From contig NC_053197.1 of the NCBI RefSeq assembly GCF_905163445.1, forward strand, positions 13,826,001-13,890,000: a stretch of DNA of 64,000 bases. Reading direction: 5' to 3'. Made by a program: the position numbers and the translations under genes. Numbering within the stretch: the stretch's first letter is position 1; each line of letters begins with the position of its first letter. Shown here piece by piece: positions 20,690-31,290 of this stretch. The notes below the pieces were generated by a model. It saw only the letters and a program-made list of their open reading frames with translations. It was not told the DNA's origin and searched no databases. The stretch is from Pararge aegeria. Taxonomy: Eukaryota; Arthropoda; Insecta; Lepidoptera; Nymphalidae.

Positions 20690-21289
20690 TGAGTGACATC
20701 ATATTATTTAAAATGTACGTTTAATCTCTGATAAAACATTTGGAAAATTATTACTTACTTAAATATTTTTTTCATGAAATTCCAATGTCCTTTAAGTTAC
20801 TCAATGATTACCGGAAGTCACAGCACAAATCAACTGTAAATAACTTGATGATGACTGTTACGGAATGCTCTATCTAAAGACGTTCGAAGCTTAAAATCGC
20901 TGAATATTTTTTTTTTAAAGTCTCCTTAAACAATTTTATTAATCTGATTATACTAATTAACGTGTATAAAGTTTTTTTTTTATTTTTTTCAATTTTAAAT
21001 GTTAGACAATAATAATATTTGTATTTAATCTTTAATATGTTTTCACAAATAGTAATAACACTGGGGGCCTTTTTCACCACCCTCTGACAAGTTTAGGGTA
21101 ACCTAAACGTAAGTTTAGTAAGTTTCGTATTTAATGTCAAGTGACGAAGAAAAAAATTGTGCATAATAGGCACACCCACACTTATCAGAGGTGGTGAAGC
21201 AGAACCTGAGTATAGTATGTTTGTAGTCCGTGTATTATATATATCGCGACGATTTACGAACACACGATCTTAAATATCTATCCTGGTTG
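20690..21289. other. No recognised feature
   Basis: AT-rich DNA with poly-T runs (20906-20995). I found no exon, SINE head or repeat shared with other parts of the window; the open frame at 20874-21080 is low-complexity. Confidence 0.5.
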
Positions 21290-21375
21290 GTTGTCTGGAA
21301 AAGATTGCCTTAGCAATAAGACCGCCATTGCATACCAATTTGTATAAATTTATTAAGTATTTATTTGTATTGTGA
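21290..21375 (+). mobile_element. LINE L-like 3' end fragment
   Basis: GGTTGTCTGGAAAAGATTGC, CTTAGCAATAAGACCGCCAT and TTGCATACC match the GGTTGCCTG...GATTGCTTGCAGCAATAAGG blocks at 55850 and 60441. Confidence 0.6.
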
Positions 21376-21820
21376 AGTGTATATATATCTATCTAGAATC
21401 TACATAATTATAACTTCAAAAATTAACACGCATAATTGCGATGATCAGAAGAAGTCAGAATTTTTCGCAATACAGCAGGTGACATTTCGGTGGAATTCCC
21501 AATGTAACAGGTCCTCCAATAAAAACATCAGTAATATAAATAAGATACACTACACACACACACACATAGTCTAGTACTTTGGCCGAGAGGAAGTTGCGAT
21601 AATGCGTTGCGCATAGCTTTTTGCTTAAGGAAAGGGGTCATAGTACCTACATACCTACTTTTTGGTCTACTCACTCTACTAAAAGAATGAGTGGTGCAAT
21701 TTTTCCGCTAGGTGAGAGCTGGTGGCCTTGACGTTATTTTTAGTAGTTATCATGAGCAAACACCTCCGCTAACTAGACTTTAAATATACCTTTTTATTGA
21801 TTACCATTCAATAAGTAAAA

Positions 21821-22123
21821 AGCGGTGATACCCCAGTCGGTAGGACTTAGAATTCTCTTACGGGGGGCCGAGTACGAATCCCAGCGTGCACCTGTAAGTT
21901 TACTAAGTTATGCGCGTTTTAAGCACTTAAAATATCACTTGCTTCAACGGCGAGGAAACCTGCATGCCTGAGAGTTCTCCACAAAGTTCTCAAAGGTGTG
22001 TGGAGTCCACTAATCTGCCCTAAGCCAGCTTGGTGGACTACGGCTTTAAACCCATTTCATTGCTGAAGGAGACCCGTGCACTATAGTGGGCCAATAATGG
22101 GTTGATATGATGATGACGATGAT
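21821..22123 (+). mobile_element. SINE B, full-length
   Basis: The best + strand copy. The A box region is AGCGGTGATACCCCAGTCGG and the B box GAGTACGAATCCC. The body is TTATGCGCGTTTTAAGCA, TCACTTGCTTCAACGGCGAG, GAAACCTGCATGCCTGAGAG, GTGTGTGGAGTCCACTAATC and GTGGACTACGGC. The end is GGGTTGATATGATGATGACG ATGATG. The head does not fold as a functional tRNA. Confidence 0.85.
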
Positions 22124-22135
22124 GCAAAAAGTAGG

Positions 22136-22260
22136 TAATGAACGAATATACTGTTATTGCACACAATTCAAAAAAGTGCATTAAAAAGAAAAGTAATAAA
22201 ACAACGTAAACAATTTGGGATTTCTTCCAGGCAACCAATGGGGCAAAAAACCAAATTCAG
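22136..22260 (-). mobile_element. LINE tail fragment
   Basis: ATATACTGTTATTGCACACA on the + strand is the inverse of a LINE end (TGTGTGCAATAACAGTAT), like the tail at 63650-63670. Weak. Confidence 0.35.
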
Positions 22261-22602
22261 AAATAGGTAGGCGGTGCATATAGACATATACCTACCTACC
22301 TCTTATACCTACCTACTTCTTACTTTCCTAGCTCTAATTGAAATTTAAAAACCGACATTGGGCCTAGAATAGTCTATCAAGTGTGGGTCAAACTATACTT
22401 GAGAACCTGTGCCAAACTTGATGTCTATTTAATCTTGTCTTAGTCGATCTTACTACAAGGATAGCTCAGGTAGCCTATAAAAGGTTAAACGCAGTAAAAG
22501 ACCCTACATTTATTTTCTATTTTTGTAATCTAGTATTTTTATACTGTATTGATGCATTTTTGCATTTAAAGTTTATGACTGATGCTCTTTCCGATGCCTA
22601 GT

Positions 22603-22680
22603 CCGTACATCAATCAGTATAGATGGCACTTTTGATGCGTTGATTATATACAAAATGTGAACATAAGAGTCTGTCTGTCG
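22603..22680 (-). mobile_element. LINE N 3' end fragment
   Basis: AGATGGCACTTTTGATGCGT and TGATTATATACAAAATGTGA match the LINE N tail at 56870-56905, without the GACTTT repeat. Confidence 0.55.
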
Positions 22681-22934
22681 ACTGTCCAGCTGTCAACTAC
22701 AGCTGGGACCAAAAGCCTCTCAAAGGGAGGATTTTTCCATAATCACCACGCTCGGTTGGTGATAGAAGGAGATGGTACTAAGTAGTTACATAGATGACGC
22801 TGCTGTCCGTCTTCTTTTATATTCTATTAGTCACCTCGTACGACACCCGCGGGAAGAGAAGGGTTGGTGACAACTATATTCTTATTTGCCGTCACCACAC
22901 GGCAGAACGGTAGAGATACTAACCCAAATATTAT

Positions 22935-23300
22935 ATACAACGTGTAGTAGAATATTTTATAAGGAATCGCCCTGTAGCAATTTTATTTTTCCATACAAAC
23001 TGATTCAAAACATTTTAAGTGTTTACTTATGACAGCCCTATTGAAGATAAACGACCGAGACGCGCATAGTACCCACGCTACGTGACGTACCTATACAAAA
23101 GATTTAATAAGTGACAGGGGTCACTTGTCTTTAATTTTGCTTGTGATGTCTAGCTGTATGTAATTTCTTTCAGTAAAAACTATGGCAGTGGTTAACTCAA
23201 AAACTATAAGCGTTTCGGTTTCACAGATAAGTCTCAGTAACAGTAAATAATGTGCCTCTAAAACCTGTGAAGTAATAATTCGGTTTCTATTTACATGTAT
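22935..23300 (+). mobile_element. MITE F copy 2
   Basis: ATACAACGTGTAGTAGAATA at the left, CTATTGAAGATAAACGACCG inside, and GTAATAATTCGGTTTCTATT TACATGTA at the right. Same order as 8006-8402. Confidence 0.75.
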
Positions 23301-23679
23301 TTTTATAAATATAAAATTGATTTAAAGACCTACATGAAAAGTCAGTGCGAATACTTCACTTCATAAATACACTTATATTATATTGGTTAAAGGGTCATAA
23401 TTTCGTTAGAAGTAGCTTTCAAATGTCGATACTGATGGGACAAGTTTTTGCAATATATTCACGTCATTGCTATGGCAAGTGATTAAGACATTGCCTAAGA
23501 TACTTTCAAGATCACCTCTACACACTTGCATAAATGTTGGTAGTGCAATTTAATCTAAGTTTACAAAAAAACATATTTTCTTTCATTTTTATGTTTACCT
23601 GAAAATGTCTTGCTGGCGAGATGTTAGTATTTTTAACTAAGGATTATGAGGTCTTCGCCACCTGGATGGTAATACTCAA

Positions 23680-24012
23680 AAATAAATAAAAATACCACGA
23701 CAATACACACAACGCCGTCTAGCCTCAAAGTAAGCGTAATTGATTAACAACCAATGTTCATGACATTGAGTTGGTGGGTATTTTGATATAAATACGACTG
23801 CATTATCGATGCACGGCAGTCCTACATGGACTCGAACGATGCAAAGATACCTCCCGGTGTCTTAGTCGTTTAATAGTAGCTTTTGTTATGGCTACTAAGA
23901 CGACTGATTAATATTTTTATGAATAATATACATTAATACTTAAAATATACAAATATACACCCATACACTGATAAGCATATTCATCACACAAACATTTTCC
24001 AGTAATGATAGA
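23680..24012 (-). mobile_element. SINE A, head lost and body split by an insert
   Basis: ACCACGACAATACACACAAC, GCCGTCTAGCCTCAAAGTAA then, after an insert (23739-23876), TAGCTTTTGTTATGGCTACT and ACACAAACATTTTCCAGTAA. The tRNA head is missing; sequence after 24004 is a short (GATA) run. Confidence 0.75.
23739..23876 (-). mobile_element. tRNA-like insert inside SINE A
   Basis: 138 bp interrupt SINE A between AAGCGTA and TAGCTT. The minus strand shows AAGACACCGGGAGGTATC, then GATCGTTCGAGTCC-like B-box sequence (GTTCGAGTCCATGTAGGAC). It may be a fragment of another SINE. Confidence 0.5.
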
Positions 24013-24434
24013 TAGATTATCGATTTCAGCCTAAGAGTACACATAGGAACCAAAATACCATATTCTATAATCCATTAAGTCCCCAATTCAATAATGCAAT
24101 AACTTCTTGAAACACGTTTTATTATAATATCTCAAGTACTTATGTAAACAGAGTTAATTTACCGATCTTTTCCAAGAAACGAGTCAATATTAAATATTTA
24201 CAACATTTTTAGAACTTCGCTAACTCGTCTGTCGATAAACGTTATGTTAACATAGTCTGAGTCGGTAGGTACCCATGTCATAACGTATATTAAAAATTGA
24301 TTTTATTATATCTGCTTGTTTCTATGCAGAGAAAACCAATTATCCAGTGAAACTTAGCTATTTCACCCATAGCATACCTACGTAATAATTAGGATTATTC
24401 GAACAGAATACTAACTTAAAACTAAGATGTAAAA

Positions 24435-24835
24435 ACTAATTAAAAAAAACGTGTGTGTACTTATGTACACACGTTAGAAGTTATACTTCTTTGGCGTAAA
24501 GATAAATAATCAAAAAGTTTATCTAACGAACAAACGACACTAACAATAGAAAAAATAATTTTTACAAATTAATTTAATACATTAAAGTTTTACTATACGG
24601 CATTATCTAGTTATCTCATCATCGGACCACCAAGTTTCTGAACATTAAAATTTGAGATTTTGTAAAATTGAATCAATTAAATCACCGAATGAGCATCGTA
24701 AAAAGTGAGCTAGCGGGCGATGTATTCCCCTCTCACTCGGATTCGCAACTACCTTCATCCTGTTAAAATCATGAATGTGCGCCATACCTACCCATGTGCG
24801 CGCACATTTCGTTACATCTTATAATTTCACTCCCA
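24435..24835. repeat. Repeat J copy 1
   Basis: GTGTGTGTACTTATGTACAC, GTTAGAAGTTATACTTCTTT and GGCGTA recur at 40480-40510. Downstream similarity (AATATTTA/TTAA-rich then GTGCGCGCAC) continues in the same order for about 350 bp in both copies. The pair is not classified. Confidence 0.5.
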
Positions 24836-25007
24836 TGATTTTTTCCTAACGCCGTTAAAGAAGTATAACTCCAATAACTTACACTAATTATTTAGTATTA
24901 TATAAGTACCTACTTAAAAAACTTGATAGTAAAATTTTAAGTTGAGACACTGTTAGCATCTCTGGAACACCACTTATTTACTTATATTGCTTATTGCTAT
25001 TTAAATA

Positions 25008-25230
25008 AGCGGTTATAGCCCAGTGAGTAGGATTTCAGCCTCACTTTCAGTGGGCCAAGTTGGAATCCCAGCACGCACCTCTAACTTTTCTAAGTTATGT
25101 GCGTTTTAAGCAATGAATATATCACTTGCTTTAACGGTGATGGCAAATTTCTTCAAAAAATCTGTATGCTTAAGAGTTCTGCACAATGTTCTCAAAGGCG
25201 TGTTGACTCCACCACTCCGCACCGCCAATA
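25008..25230 (+). mobile_element. SINE B, 3'-shortened
   Basis: Head AATAAGCGGTTATAGCCCAG TGAGTAGG, B box TTGGAATCCCAGCACG, body AAGTTATGTGCGTTTTAAGC and TTCTCAAAGGCGTGTTGACT. It stops at CTCCGCACCGCC; the GAT tail is absent. Confidence 0.78.
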
Positions 25231-25307
25231 ACATGTCACCGAGTAATAGAAAAGTGTTAAATACGTCTGTGTTAAAAAAAATTACAAAATGGTATTGAGA
25301 AATCATA

Positions 25308-25560
25308 ACGAAGCGGTGTTAGTCTTGTGATTAAGACTTCGCTTTCGGAGGGATCGATAACCTTTACGCGCCTTTATCTTCTCTGAGTTATGTGCTCTCA
25401 GTGAAGGAAAACATCGTGAGGAAACCTGCATGCCTGAAAGTTCTTCATAATCTTCTCAAAGGCGTGTAAAGTCCGGATGGGACCAGTTATGTGGATTACC
25501 TAGACCTGGTTCTGAGAGCAGATCCTGTAATAGGCTGGCAAACGATGTTGACGACGGCTG
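25308..25560 (+). mobile_element. SINE B-related copy
   Basis: AAGCGGTGTTAGTCTTGTGA, TTAAGACTTCGCTTTCGGAG, AAAACATCGTGAGGAAACCT and GCATGCCTGAAAGTTCTTCA follow the SINE B order. The 3' part differs (ATGTGGATTACCTAGACCTG, CCTGTAATAGGCTGGCAAAC), so it may be a sub-family. Confidence 0.65.
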
Positions 25561-25606
25561 GGTTAATGATATGGTGGTTTTAACCAAGATTATTTTTTAA
25601 CCTTTA

Positions 25607-25897
25607 TGGGCCTCATAAGAAGGCTCAGAGTCACTCAGCGGGCGATGGAGAGAGCTATGTTAGGAGTATCTCTACGTGATCAGAAATGAGGAGATCCGTA
25701 GAAGGACTAGAGTTACCGACATAGCTCAGTTAGTCGCGAAGCTGAAATGGTAATGGGCGGGGCACATAGCTCGGAGGACCGATAGACGTTGGTGCTGGAA
25801 TTGCGACCCCGCACCGGTAAACGCAGCGTAGGTCGGCCCCCAACGAGGTGGAGTAGCTGGAAGCCGCTGGAGGCAAGCGGCCCAGAACCGTGTATTG
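25607..25897 (+). pseudogene. RTE-like LINE, ORF C-terminus with indels
   Basis: Nucleotide-level sister of 9608-9958: GGGCCTCATAAGAAGGCTCA, GAGAGAGCTATGTTAGGAGT, ATCTCTACGTGATCAGAAAT (internal deletion) and GCACCGGTAAACGCAGCGTA. Small deletions break the frame, so it encodes nothing. Minus-strand open frames over it are shadows. Confidence 0.85.
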
Positions 25898-25970
25898 TGG
25901 AACTCCCTACAAAAGACCTATGTCCAGTAGTGGACGTCAATCGGTTGAGGTGATGATGATGATGATGATT
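25898..25970 (+). mobile_element. RTE-like LINE 3' tail
   Basis: TGGAACTCCCTACAAAAGAC, CTATGTCCAGTAGTGGACGT and CAATCGGTTGAGGTGATGAT GATGATGATGA. This is the cleanest copy of the tail. Confidence 0.85.
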
Positions 25971-26289
25971 TTTTTGCAACGAAATATAGAGTTTATTGTT
26001 TTAAGCAAAAATAATCGAAGCATAGAAATTGGGAACATCGAAGCCTCGATGTTAAATGTAGACATATTTTCACGGTAACATTGTTCGAGCGAAACTGACT
26101 GCCATACTCAGATACGATACGACAATATTGCTGTGAGCTTGTTGTTCTTACTTCAGAACGTATCTATCAAGCAATTGTTAAATACCAATCGAAACAAAAT
26201 AGGTATTCAATGAATTTGCTATAATCTTCACGTTGCAATTTATAATAGGCATAATGAATAATTTTGAAAAATGCCCTATATTTTTTTGT

Positions 26290-26536
26290 TATTAAATAAA
26301 TATACTACGACAATACACACATCGCCACCTAGCCCCAAAGTAAGCGTATCTCGTGTTCTGGGTACTTAGATGACTGATCAATATTTTTATGAATAATATA
26401 CATAAATATTTATAATATTCATATAAGCACCCGGACACTGACGGAAACAATTAATGTTCATCATACAAACATTTTCCAGTTGTGGGAATCGAAAAAACGG
26501 CCTTAGACCCGGTGCCCACTGCGCAAATCGGCCGTC
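26290..26536 (-). mobile_element. SINE A, full-length
   Basis: AAATATACTACGACAATACA at the 3' end. On the minus strand the head is GACGGCCGATTTGCGCAG, with the B box damaged (GGGAATCGAAAAAACGGCC on +). Confidence 0.85.
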
Positions 26537-27107
26537 TAATAATCTTTTTAAGTGTCTACTATACCCAAAAATTATCTTATTTATGCAAAAATTAAAGGTT
26601 TTGTTGATATAATTTGCAAGCTATATTAAAAAAGAATATTTCCATGAAAACGCTCGGCGTGTCATGGCTGCTCGTGACGTCATAGGCAAATTAGAGCTAT
26701 AAAGAAAGTCCTTGTTACATAACTGAAGATATTTTATATTTGTATTGATAACACAAAACTGAGCAACTAAAAGTTTGTTATCACAAAATACTTGATTTAC
26801 GCAGCTATTTCCGAAGTTCAAGTGGTAACAAATTATTGTTTATATAGACATGACGTCATGGCTGTTCCCTAGATTTTGCAGTTTTATTTTTGAAAATAAA
26901 TAAAAATATCACTAAGAATATAAATAAAAATACGTTTTTCATAACACGTTGTAACATGAATCATATATCATTAGATTAACACAATATTTTAGCGATTCTT
27001 TGTTACTGCCATCATGCCTTTTCCTCCGTTTTTATAAAATAAACAGAACTCGAACGACTCGCACTGTAATCACGTAAATTTAACGTAGTTTACACATCTC
27101 TACAGCT
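26537..27107. other. No recognised feature
   Basis: AT-rich sequence containing two GACGTCA(T) motifs (26675, 26851) but no exon or known repeat. The open frame at 26621-26821 has no recognisable protein. Confidence 0.45.
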
Positions 27108-27245
27108 TTTTTTTTGACGGACCAAGTAGATTGCCCTAATGGTTAGAGAAAAAATCGCCTATAAACAGAGCGACTCGAGCGTGAGAGAACATCCTGCAAC
27201 TTGCCGCTCTGTGTCCATCAACCTTGGGCGTAGGTGCTAAGCCTT

Positions 27246-27480
27246 CTTCATATCAAACCTATTACCACTTCATACCCAATCCACTTTATTCATTACCACT
27301 CAAAATTTTTGTATGTCACATAAAGGAGAAGAGTTTTTCCATTTCATACCATCTTCCTTAATTATGCATACCCTGGTCATAAACCCTGTGCACGCCATTG
27401 AGAGCACGGATCTCCTTCCACAATAAGAAGGGTTAGGGACGTAGTCCACCACGCTGGCCTAGTGCGGATTGGTGGACTGT
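27246..27480 (-). mobile_element. SINE B fragment inserted in repeat D, itself split by a MITE E
   Basis: Flanked by TAAGCCTT at 27238-27245 and 27481-27488, the target duplication. SINE B sequence (CATATCAAACCTATTACCAC and AGAGCACGGATCTCCTTCC ... CTGGCCTAGTGCGGATTGG) is interrupted at about 27270-27402 by sequence ending CCTGTGCACGCCATTG, a MITE E right end. Confidence 0.75.
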
Positions 27481-27512
27481 TAAGCCTTAGTGCCTGTAAT
27501 ATCACAGGCAAC

Positions 27513-28190
27513 CAGTGGCGTGAATAGAGGGCATGCACAGGGTATGAAGATCATATCCCTACTAATATTATAAATGTCAATGTAAGTTTGTTTGTTACGC
27601 TTTCACGCAAAAACTACTAAACCGATCCCCATGAAACTTTGTACACATATTCTTGAAAGTGTTAGAAGTAATATAGGATACTTTTTATCCCTACATTAAG
27701 CTCGGTTCCTTTAAGAGAGGAGATGAAAGTTTTTGACGATTTTACACCACAACTCCGACAAATTTTAACCGATTTAAATAATTATTTTTGTACTATAGAG
27801 GTTATAATATCTGTTTAATTTTGCCCAAACTTTGTGTAGATCTGATGAATGTGGTTGGAGACCACAGGTTGAGGTTGTGGTTGTGGTTGGACAGAACTCC
27901 TCAGCGGACGGCAGCAAAACCCTCATTTAAGGCTTAGCTATACTGGATACCTTAATTTTTTTTAGAACTACAACTAAGTTGAATGCCACATCAAAAAACG
28001 TCGAAGTTGCGGGCAACAGCTAGTAAAATTATAAAAATCTCAGTACGAGTTATAATATCTTAAGGATAGACTTTTTAAGAGTTATAAAAAGCCTATTCTT
28101 ACATTTTTATAACTCGTACTGGATTAACATAACTCATTTTTGTCATCCGCATACCCTGTGCATATGTGTGCATGTCTACGGACGCCACTG
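27513..28190. mobile_element. MITE E foldback, carrying a Helitron
   Basis: Starts CAGTGGCGTGAATAGAGGGC and ends GGACGCCACTG. It is flanked by CAGGCAAC at 27505-27512 and 28191-28198, a perfect 8-bp duplication. Without the Helitron (27556-28023) it is about 210 bp. Inner arms TCAGTACGAGTTATAA and TTATAACTCGTACTGGA form the foldback. Confidence 0.92.
27556..28023 (+). mobile_element. Non-autonomous Helitron, 468 bp
   Basis: Begins A|TCCCTACTAATATTATAA and ends GGGCAACAGCTAG|T, as expected for Helitrons (5' TC, 3' CTRR, insertion between A and T). Excising it rejoins GATCATA with TAAAAT, which matches GATGATATAAAATAAAG of other MITE E copies. Interior blocks are CGCAAAAACTACTAAACCG and AACTCCTCAGCGGACGGCAG. 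No Rep/helicase coding. Confidence 0.92.
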
Positions 28191-28270
28191 CAGGCAACCA
28201 CGCCGTTCAGACCCGAACACAGCATAACAACAATACTGCTTAGCGGCAGAAATAAGCAGAATTTGCGACT

Positions 28271-28610
28271 CTAAAACAAGTAGATTTAGGTTCATATTGC
28301 TTTGTCGTAACAGCTTTTCGATACTCAAAAACGTTTCCACTATTACAAGCGCGCAAATACTCAGGTGACCCGCTTGCTCGTTTGGCCACTGTAACAAAAA
28401 AACATATCTATATGTTTGCTATATGAGCGCAGTTCAGATATATTTCGCCTTTTGGAGCGAGCCGACACACTTCTCTGCAGAATACGTAATCGAAAGCCGT
28501 GTCAGTATGTCAAATATTACGCGGGTTTATTTACACCTCGCGCGTGGTTGTAATAACGCCCTACTCACACTGATTTGGAATAATCACTTTTGGTTAGGTG
28601 TAATATATAT
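28271..28610. other. No recognised feature
   Basis: A 340-bp stretch that is less AT-rich than average. Overlapping + (28423-28662) and - (28176-28397) open frames show no domain or splice context. Confidence 0.4.
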
Positions 28611-28876
28611 TTTTTTATTCCACTATAAGTTAGTCCTTGACTGTCATTTCACCTGGCGGTAAATAATGATGCAGTCTGAGATATTAGCTGGCTAATCGAA
28701 GTGTGACAGTTATATTAAAACCATACCGGATATCGTACCGGAACCACGGCCGAAGCCTCCCACCAATACAGACCAGAGAAAATTCAGAAATAAAAAAATC
28801 CCGAATGCCTCTGTCGGGCATCGAACCAGAACCTCCGACTTAAAACCCTGACCACTGCGCCAGGGATGTGGTCAAA
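28611..28876 (-). mobile_element. SINE C, full-length
   Basis: On the minus strand the head has A box CTGGCGCAGTGGTCAGGG and B box GTTCGATGCCCGACAGAG, followed by GGTGGGAGGCTTCGGCCGTG, GTTCCGGTACGATATCCGG, GACTGCATCATTATTTACCG, and ends TATAGTGGAATAAAAAAATA. It defines the family in this window. Confidence 0.85.
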
Positions 28877-28984
28877 ACTTGTAGACAGGCATTGACAGGG
28901 TTTTTAATAAAGCAAGAAGATTGCATACACTGAAAAATCCAGCTATATTAGTTATATTACAATATTTGGGAATGGAGACATGAT

Positions 28985-29268
28985 CATCATCTGTATCAAC
29001 CCATTATCGGCCCACTAGAGGGCTCGGGCTTTTCTCAGTATGAGAAAGGTTTAGGTCGTAGTCCACCACGTTGGCCAAGTGCGGGTTGGTGAATTTCACA
29101 TATTATCTTTGGCAACATTATAGAGAACTCTCATGCAGGTTTACTCACGATGTTTTCCTTCACCGTTTAAGTAATTTAATTGTTTGAAACGCACATATTC
29201 CCGAAAAGTTAGAGAGGGTAATGAACTCAAAGCCAAAGCCATAACCACTATGCTATCGCCGCTTCCAG
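28985..29268 (-). mobile_element. SINE B, full-length
   Basis: Tail side CATCATCTGTATCAACCCAT; body CCACCACGTTGGCCAAGTGC, ATGTTTTCCTTCACCGTTTA, AACGCACATATTCCCGAAAA; head inverted CATAACCACTATGCTATCGC CGCTT. The B box is decayed. Confidence 0.8.
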
Positions 29269-29509
29269 CTGGGCATACAATGCTTTTTTGAATATATGGA
29301 ATGCACGCCACAGATCGTAGGCTTAATAATGACGTGAAGTTGGTATAGTTATATCTTTATAGTCTATTACTGTCCCACTGATATGTTCGGGCTTCAGAGA
29401 GACGTTTTAGAGTTTGTAGATCCACCATGCTGCTTCATATCTGACGGTGTTATTGCAGTCAGAAAATAACGAACACTGACTAGACTAAACAGTTTATTTT
29501 ATATATATA

Positions 29510-29816
29510 CTAGCTGTTGCCCGCGACTTCGTATGCGTTTGATTTTGTTTTTAAAGTATTCAGTATCGCTAAGCCTTAAATGAGTATAGTAGTATATATA
29601 CATATATATATATATATAAAATGTGACTGTCAATTAATTATAGACAAAAAATTTGCAATAAAATAAAATTGCGACTATAATTAAAGTTCTAAGCTATCCT
29701 ATCTCTTAAGTTGGACCAGACTGCTCACGGTGTGCCAATTTAATTTAAAATCGGTTAAGTAGTTTAGGAGTCCATCGCGGACAAACATCGTGACAGGAGA
29801 TTTATATATATTAAGA
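29510..29816 (-). mobile_element. Non-autonomous Helitron, 307 bp, with (TA)n
   Basis: On the minus strand it begins A|TCTTAATATATATAAATC and ends GGGCAACAGCTAG|T. Its 5' half (TGTCCGCGATGGACTCCTAA) differs from 27556-28023 while the 3' end (ATACGAAGTCGCGGGCAACA) is shared, so it is a chimeric family member. A (TA)n run lies at 29592-29620. Confidence 0.85.
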
Positions 29817-30043
29817 TATTTTTGGTTATTATTAAATTAAACGGCTAGAAGCTAATTACACTAATAAAAAAAAAGAGAGAACAAAACAAAATGGAAAACA
29901 TACCAATTAATAAATAAAAAGAAAAACAAAAACAAGGATTATTGTTTTACTATTACAACGACTACTCACAAAACTCCAGACACTCGCGTATGACCTTCAT
30001 CCATTCACCAGCAAACAATTTCTAGTAGTGGAGTTTTTTGTGA

Positions 30044-30150
30044 CAGCTAGTCCGGGGAAGTACTACAACCTATTTCTGCCATTAAGCAGCATTGTTGCAA
30101 TGCTGTATTCCCGTGTGAAAGGCGTGGTTGCTGGAGAAATTATAGGCACA
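30044..30150 (-). mobile_element. Repeat D fragment
   Basis: GTGACAGCTAGTCCGGGGAA, GTACTACAACCTATTTCTGC, CATTAAGCAGCATTGTTGCA: the inverted end of repeat D. Confidence 0.65.
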
Positions 30151-30179
30151 TGTGGCTTAACATGCCTTTGAGAAATAAA

Positions 30180-30418
30180 TAAATAAATAAATATACTACG
30201 ACAATACAAACATCGCCATCTAGCACCAAAGTAAGCGTAACTTGTGAAATTGGTACTAAGTTAGCTGATGAATATTTTTTTATGAATATAATACACATAA
30301 ATACTTATAATATACTTATAATATACTAACACCCAGACACTGAAAAACATTCATGTTCAAGACACAAACACTTTCCAGCTGTGGGAATCGAGCCCACGAG
30401 CTTGGACTCAGAAAGCAT
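30180..30418 (-). mobile_element. SINE A, head truncated
   Basis: (AATA)n then TATACTACGACAATACAAAC, CATCGCCATCTAGCACCAAA and GTGGGAATCGAGCCCACGAG. The inverted A box/GGCCGTC end is replaced by other sequence from about 30418. Confidence 0.82.
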
Positions 30419-30552
30419 GATGATGGACACTGGGCGGGATGTTGCAGGAAGTGCTTCTTGCATGCCTTGTGAAGTGTTGCTCTGTATACAGGCGAAGGTT
30501 TTACATTTTCCATCAGGCTTGGCCGTCACTTCCCTATCCCTATCCCAACCCC

Positions 30553-30981
30553 AACTAATATTATAAATGTGAATGTAATTTTGTTTGTTACGCTTTCAAG
30601 CAAAAACTACTAAACCGATCCACATGTAACTTTGTACGCATATTCTTGGAAGTGTTAGAAGTAATATAGGATACTTTTTATCCCGACATTAAGCTCGGTT
30701 CCTTTGGGAGAGGGGATGAGTGTTTGACGATTTTACACCATCACTCCGACAAATCATGACCGATTTAAATCATTATTTTTTTACTATAGAGGTTATAATA
30801 TGTGTTTATTTTTGCCCAATCTGTGGTTAGAGATAGAGGACAGAACTCCTCAGCGGACAGCAGCAAACCCCTCATTTAAGGCTTAGTGATACTACATACT
30901 TTAAATATTTTTAGATCTACAACTCAATTTAATGACACATCAAAAAACAAAATCAAACGCAGACGAAGTCACGGGCAACAG
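30553..30981 (+). mobile_element. Non-autonomous Helitron copy, ends damaged
   Basis: AACTAATATTATAAATGTGA, CAAGCAAAAACTACTAAACC, GGACAGAACTCCTCAGCGGA and GACGAAGTCACGGGCAACAG follow the order of 27556-28023. The 5' end lies in a (TCCCTA)-like run and the terminal CTAG has become TATT, so it is probably immobile. Confidence 0.82.
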
Positions 30982-31099
30982 TATTATTATGAAAAAACAC
31001 AGATCGAGATCAGGTTTATGTCTGTGTTCAGCGGTAGAAGTTCATGGGTAGACGCAACAAAAGAAAAATCAACCTCAAAGCACAGAGTATAAGTCGCAT

Positions 31100-31290
31100 C
31101 GTTAATATCACTTCTTCTTCTTCTGTTCCTGGGCCATTTCACACTTGGTTGGTCTGAAACCGTACGTTGTACGTATGACCACTGATGCGTCTCCCCTGGA
31201 TCACTCCAGCCAGCCGAGCCAGGTCGCCGAGTGCTTTATGGAGTATTGCTGAGGTGCCAAGGTATGCTGCGCGTTGTTCTGATACTCCAT
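31100..31290. other. Unclassified, probably LINE-derived, segment
   Basis: A (CTT)n run followed by less AT-rich sequence (CTCCCCTGGATCACTCCAGC). Its minus frame is broken by a stop and not assigned to a family. Confidence 0.3.

Larger units (their letters stand above)
27108..28270 (+). mobile_element. Repeat D copy, split twice by insertions
   Basis: Three pieces line up with the repeat D at 4518-4745. They are 27108-27245 (TTGACGGACCAAGTAGATTG ... CATCAACCTTGGGCGTAGG), 27481-27512 (AGTGCCTGTAATATCACAGG) and 28191-28270 (CACGCCGTTCAGACCCGAAC ... ACTGCTTAGCGGCAGAAATA). The gaps hold a SINE B with a MITE, and a MITE E with a Helitron. Both insertions carry 8-bp target duplications. Confidence 0.85.
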
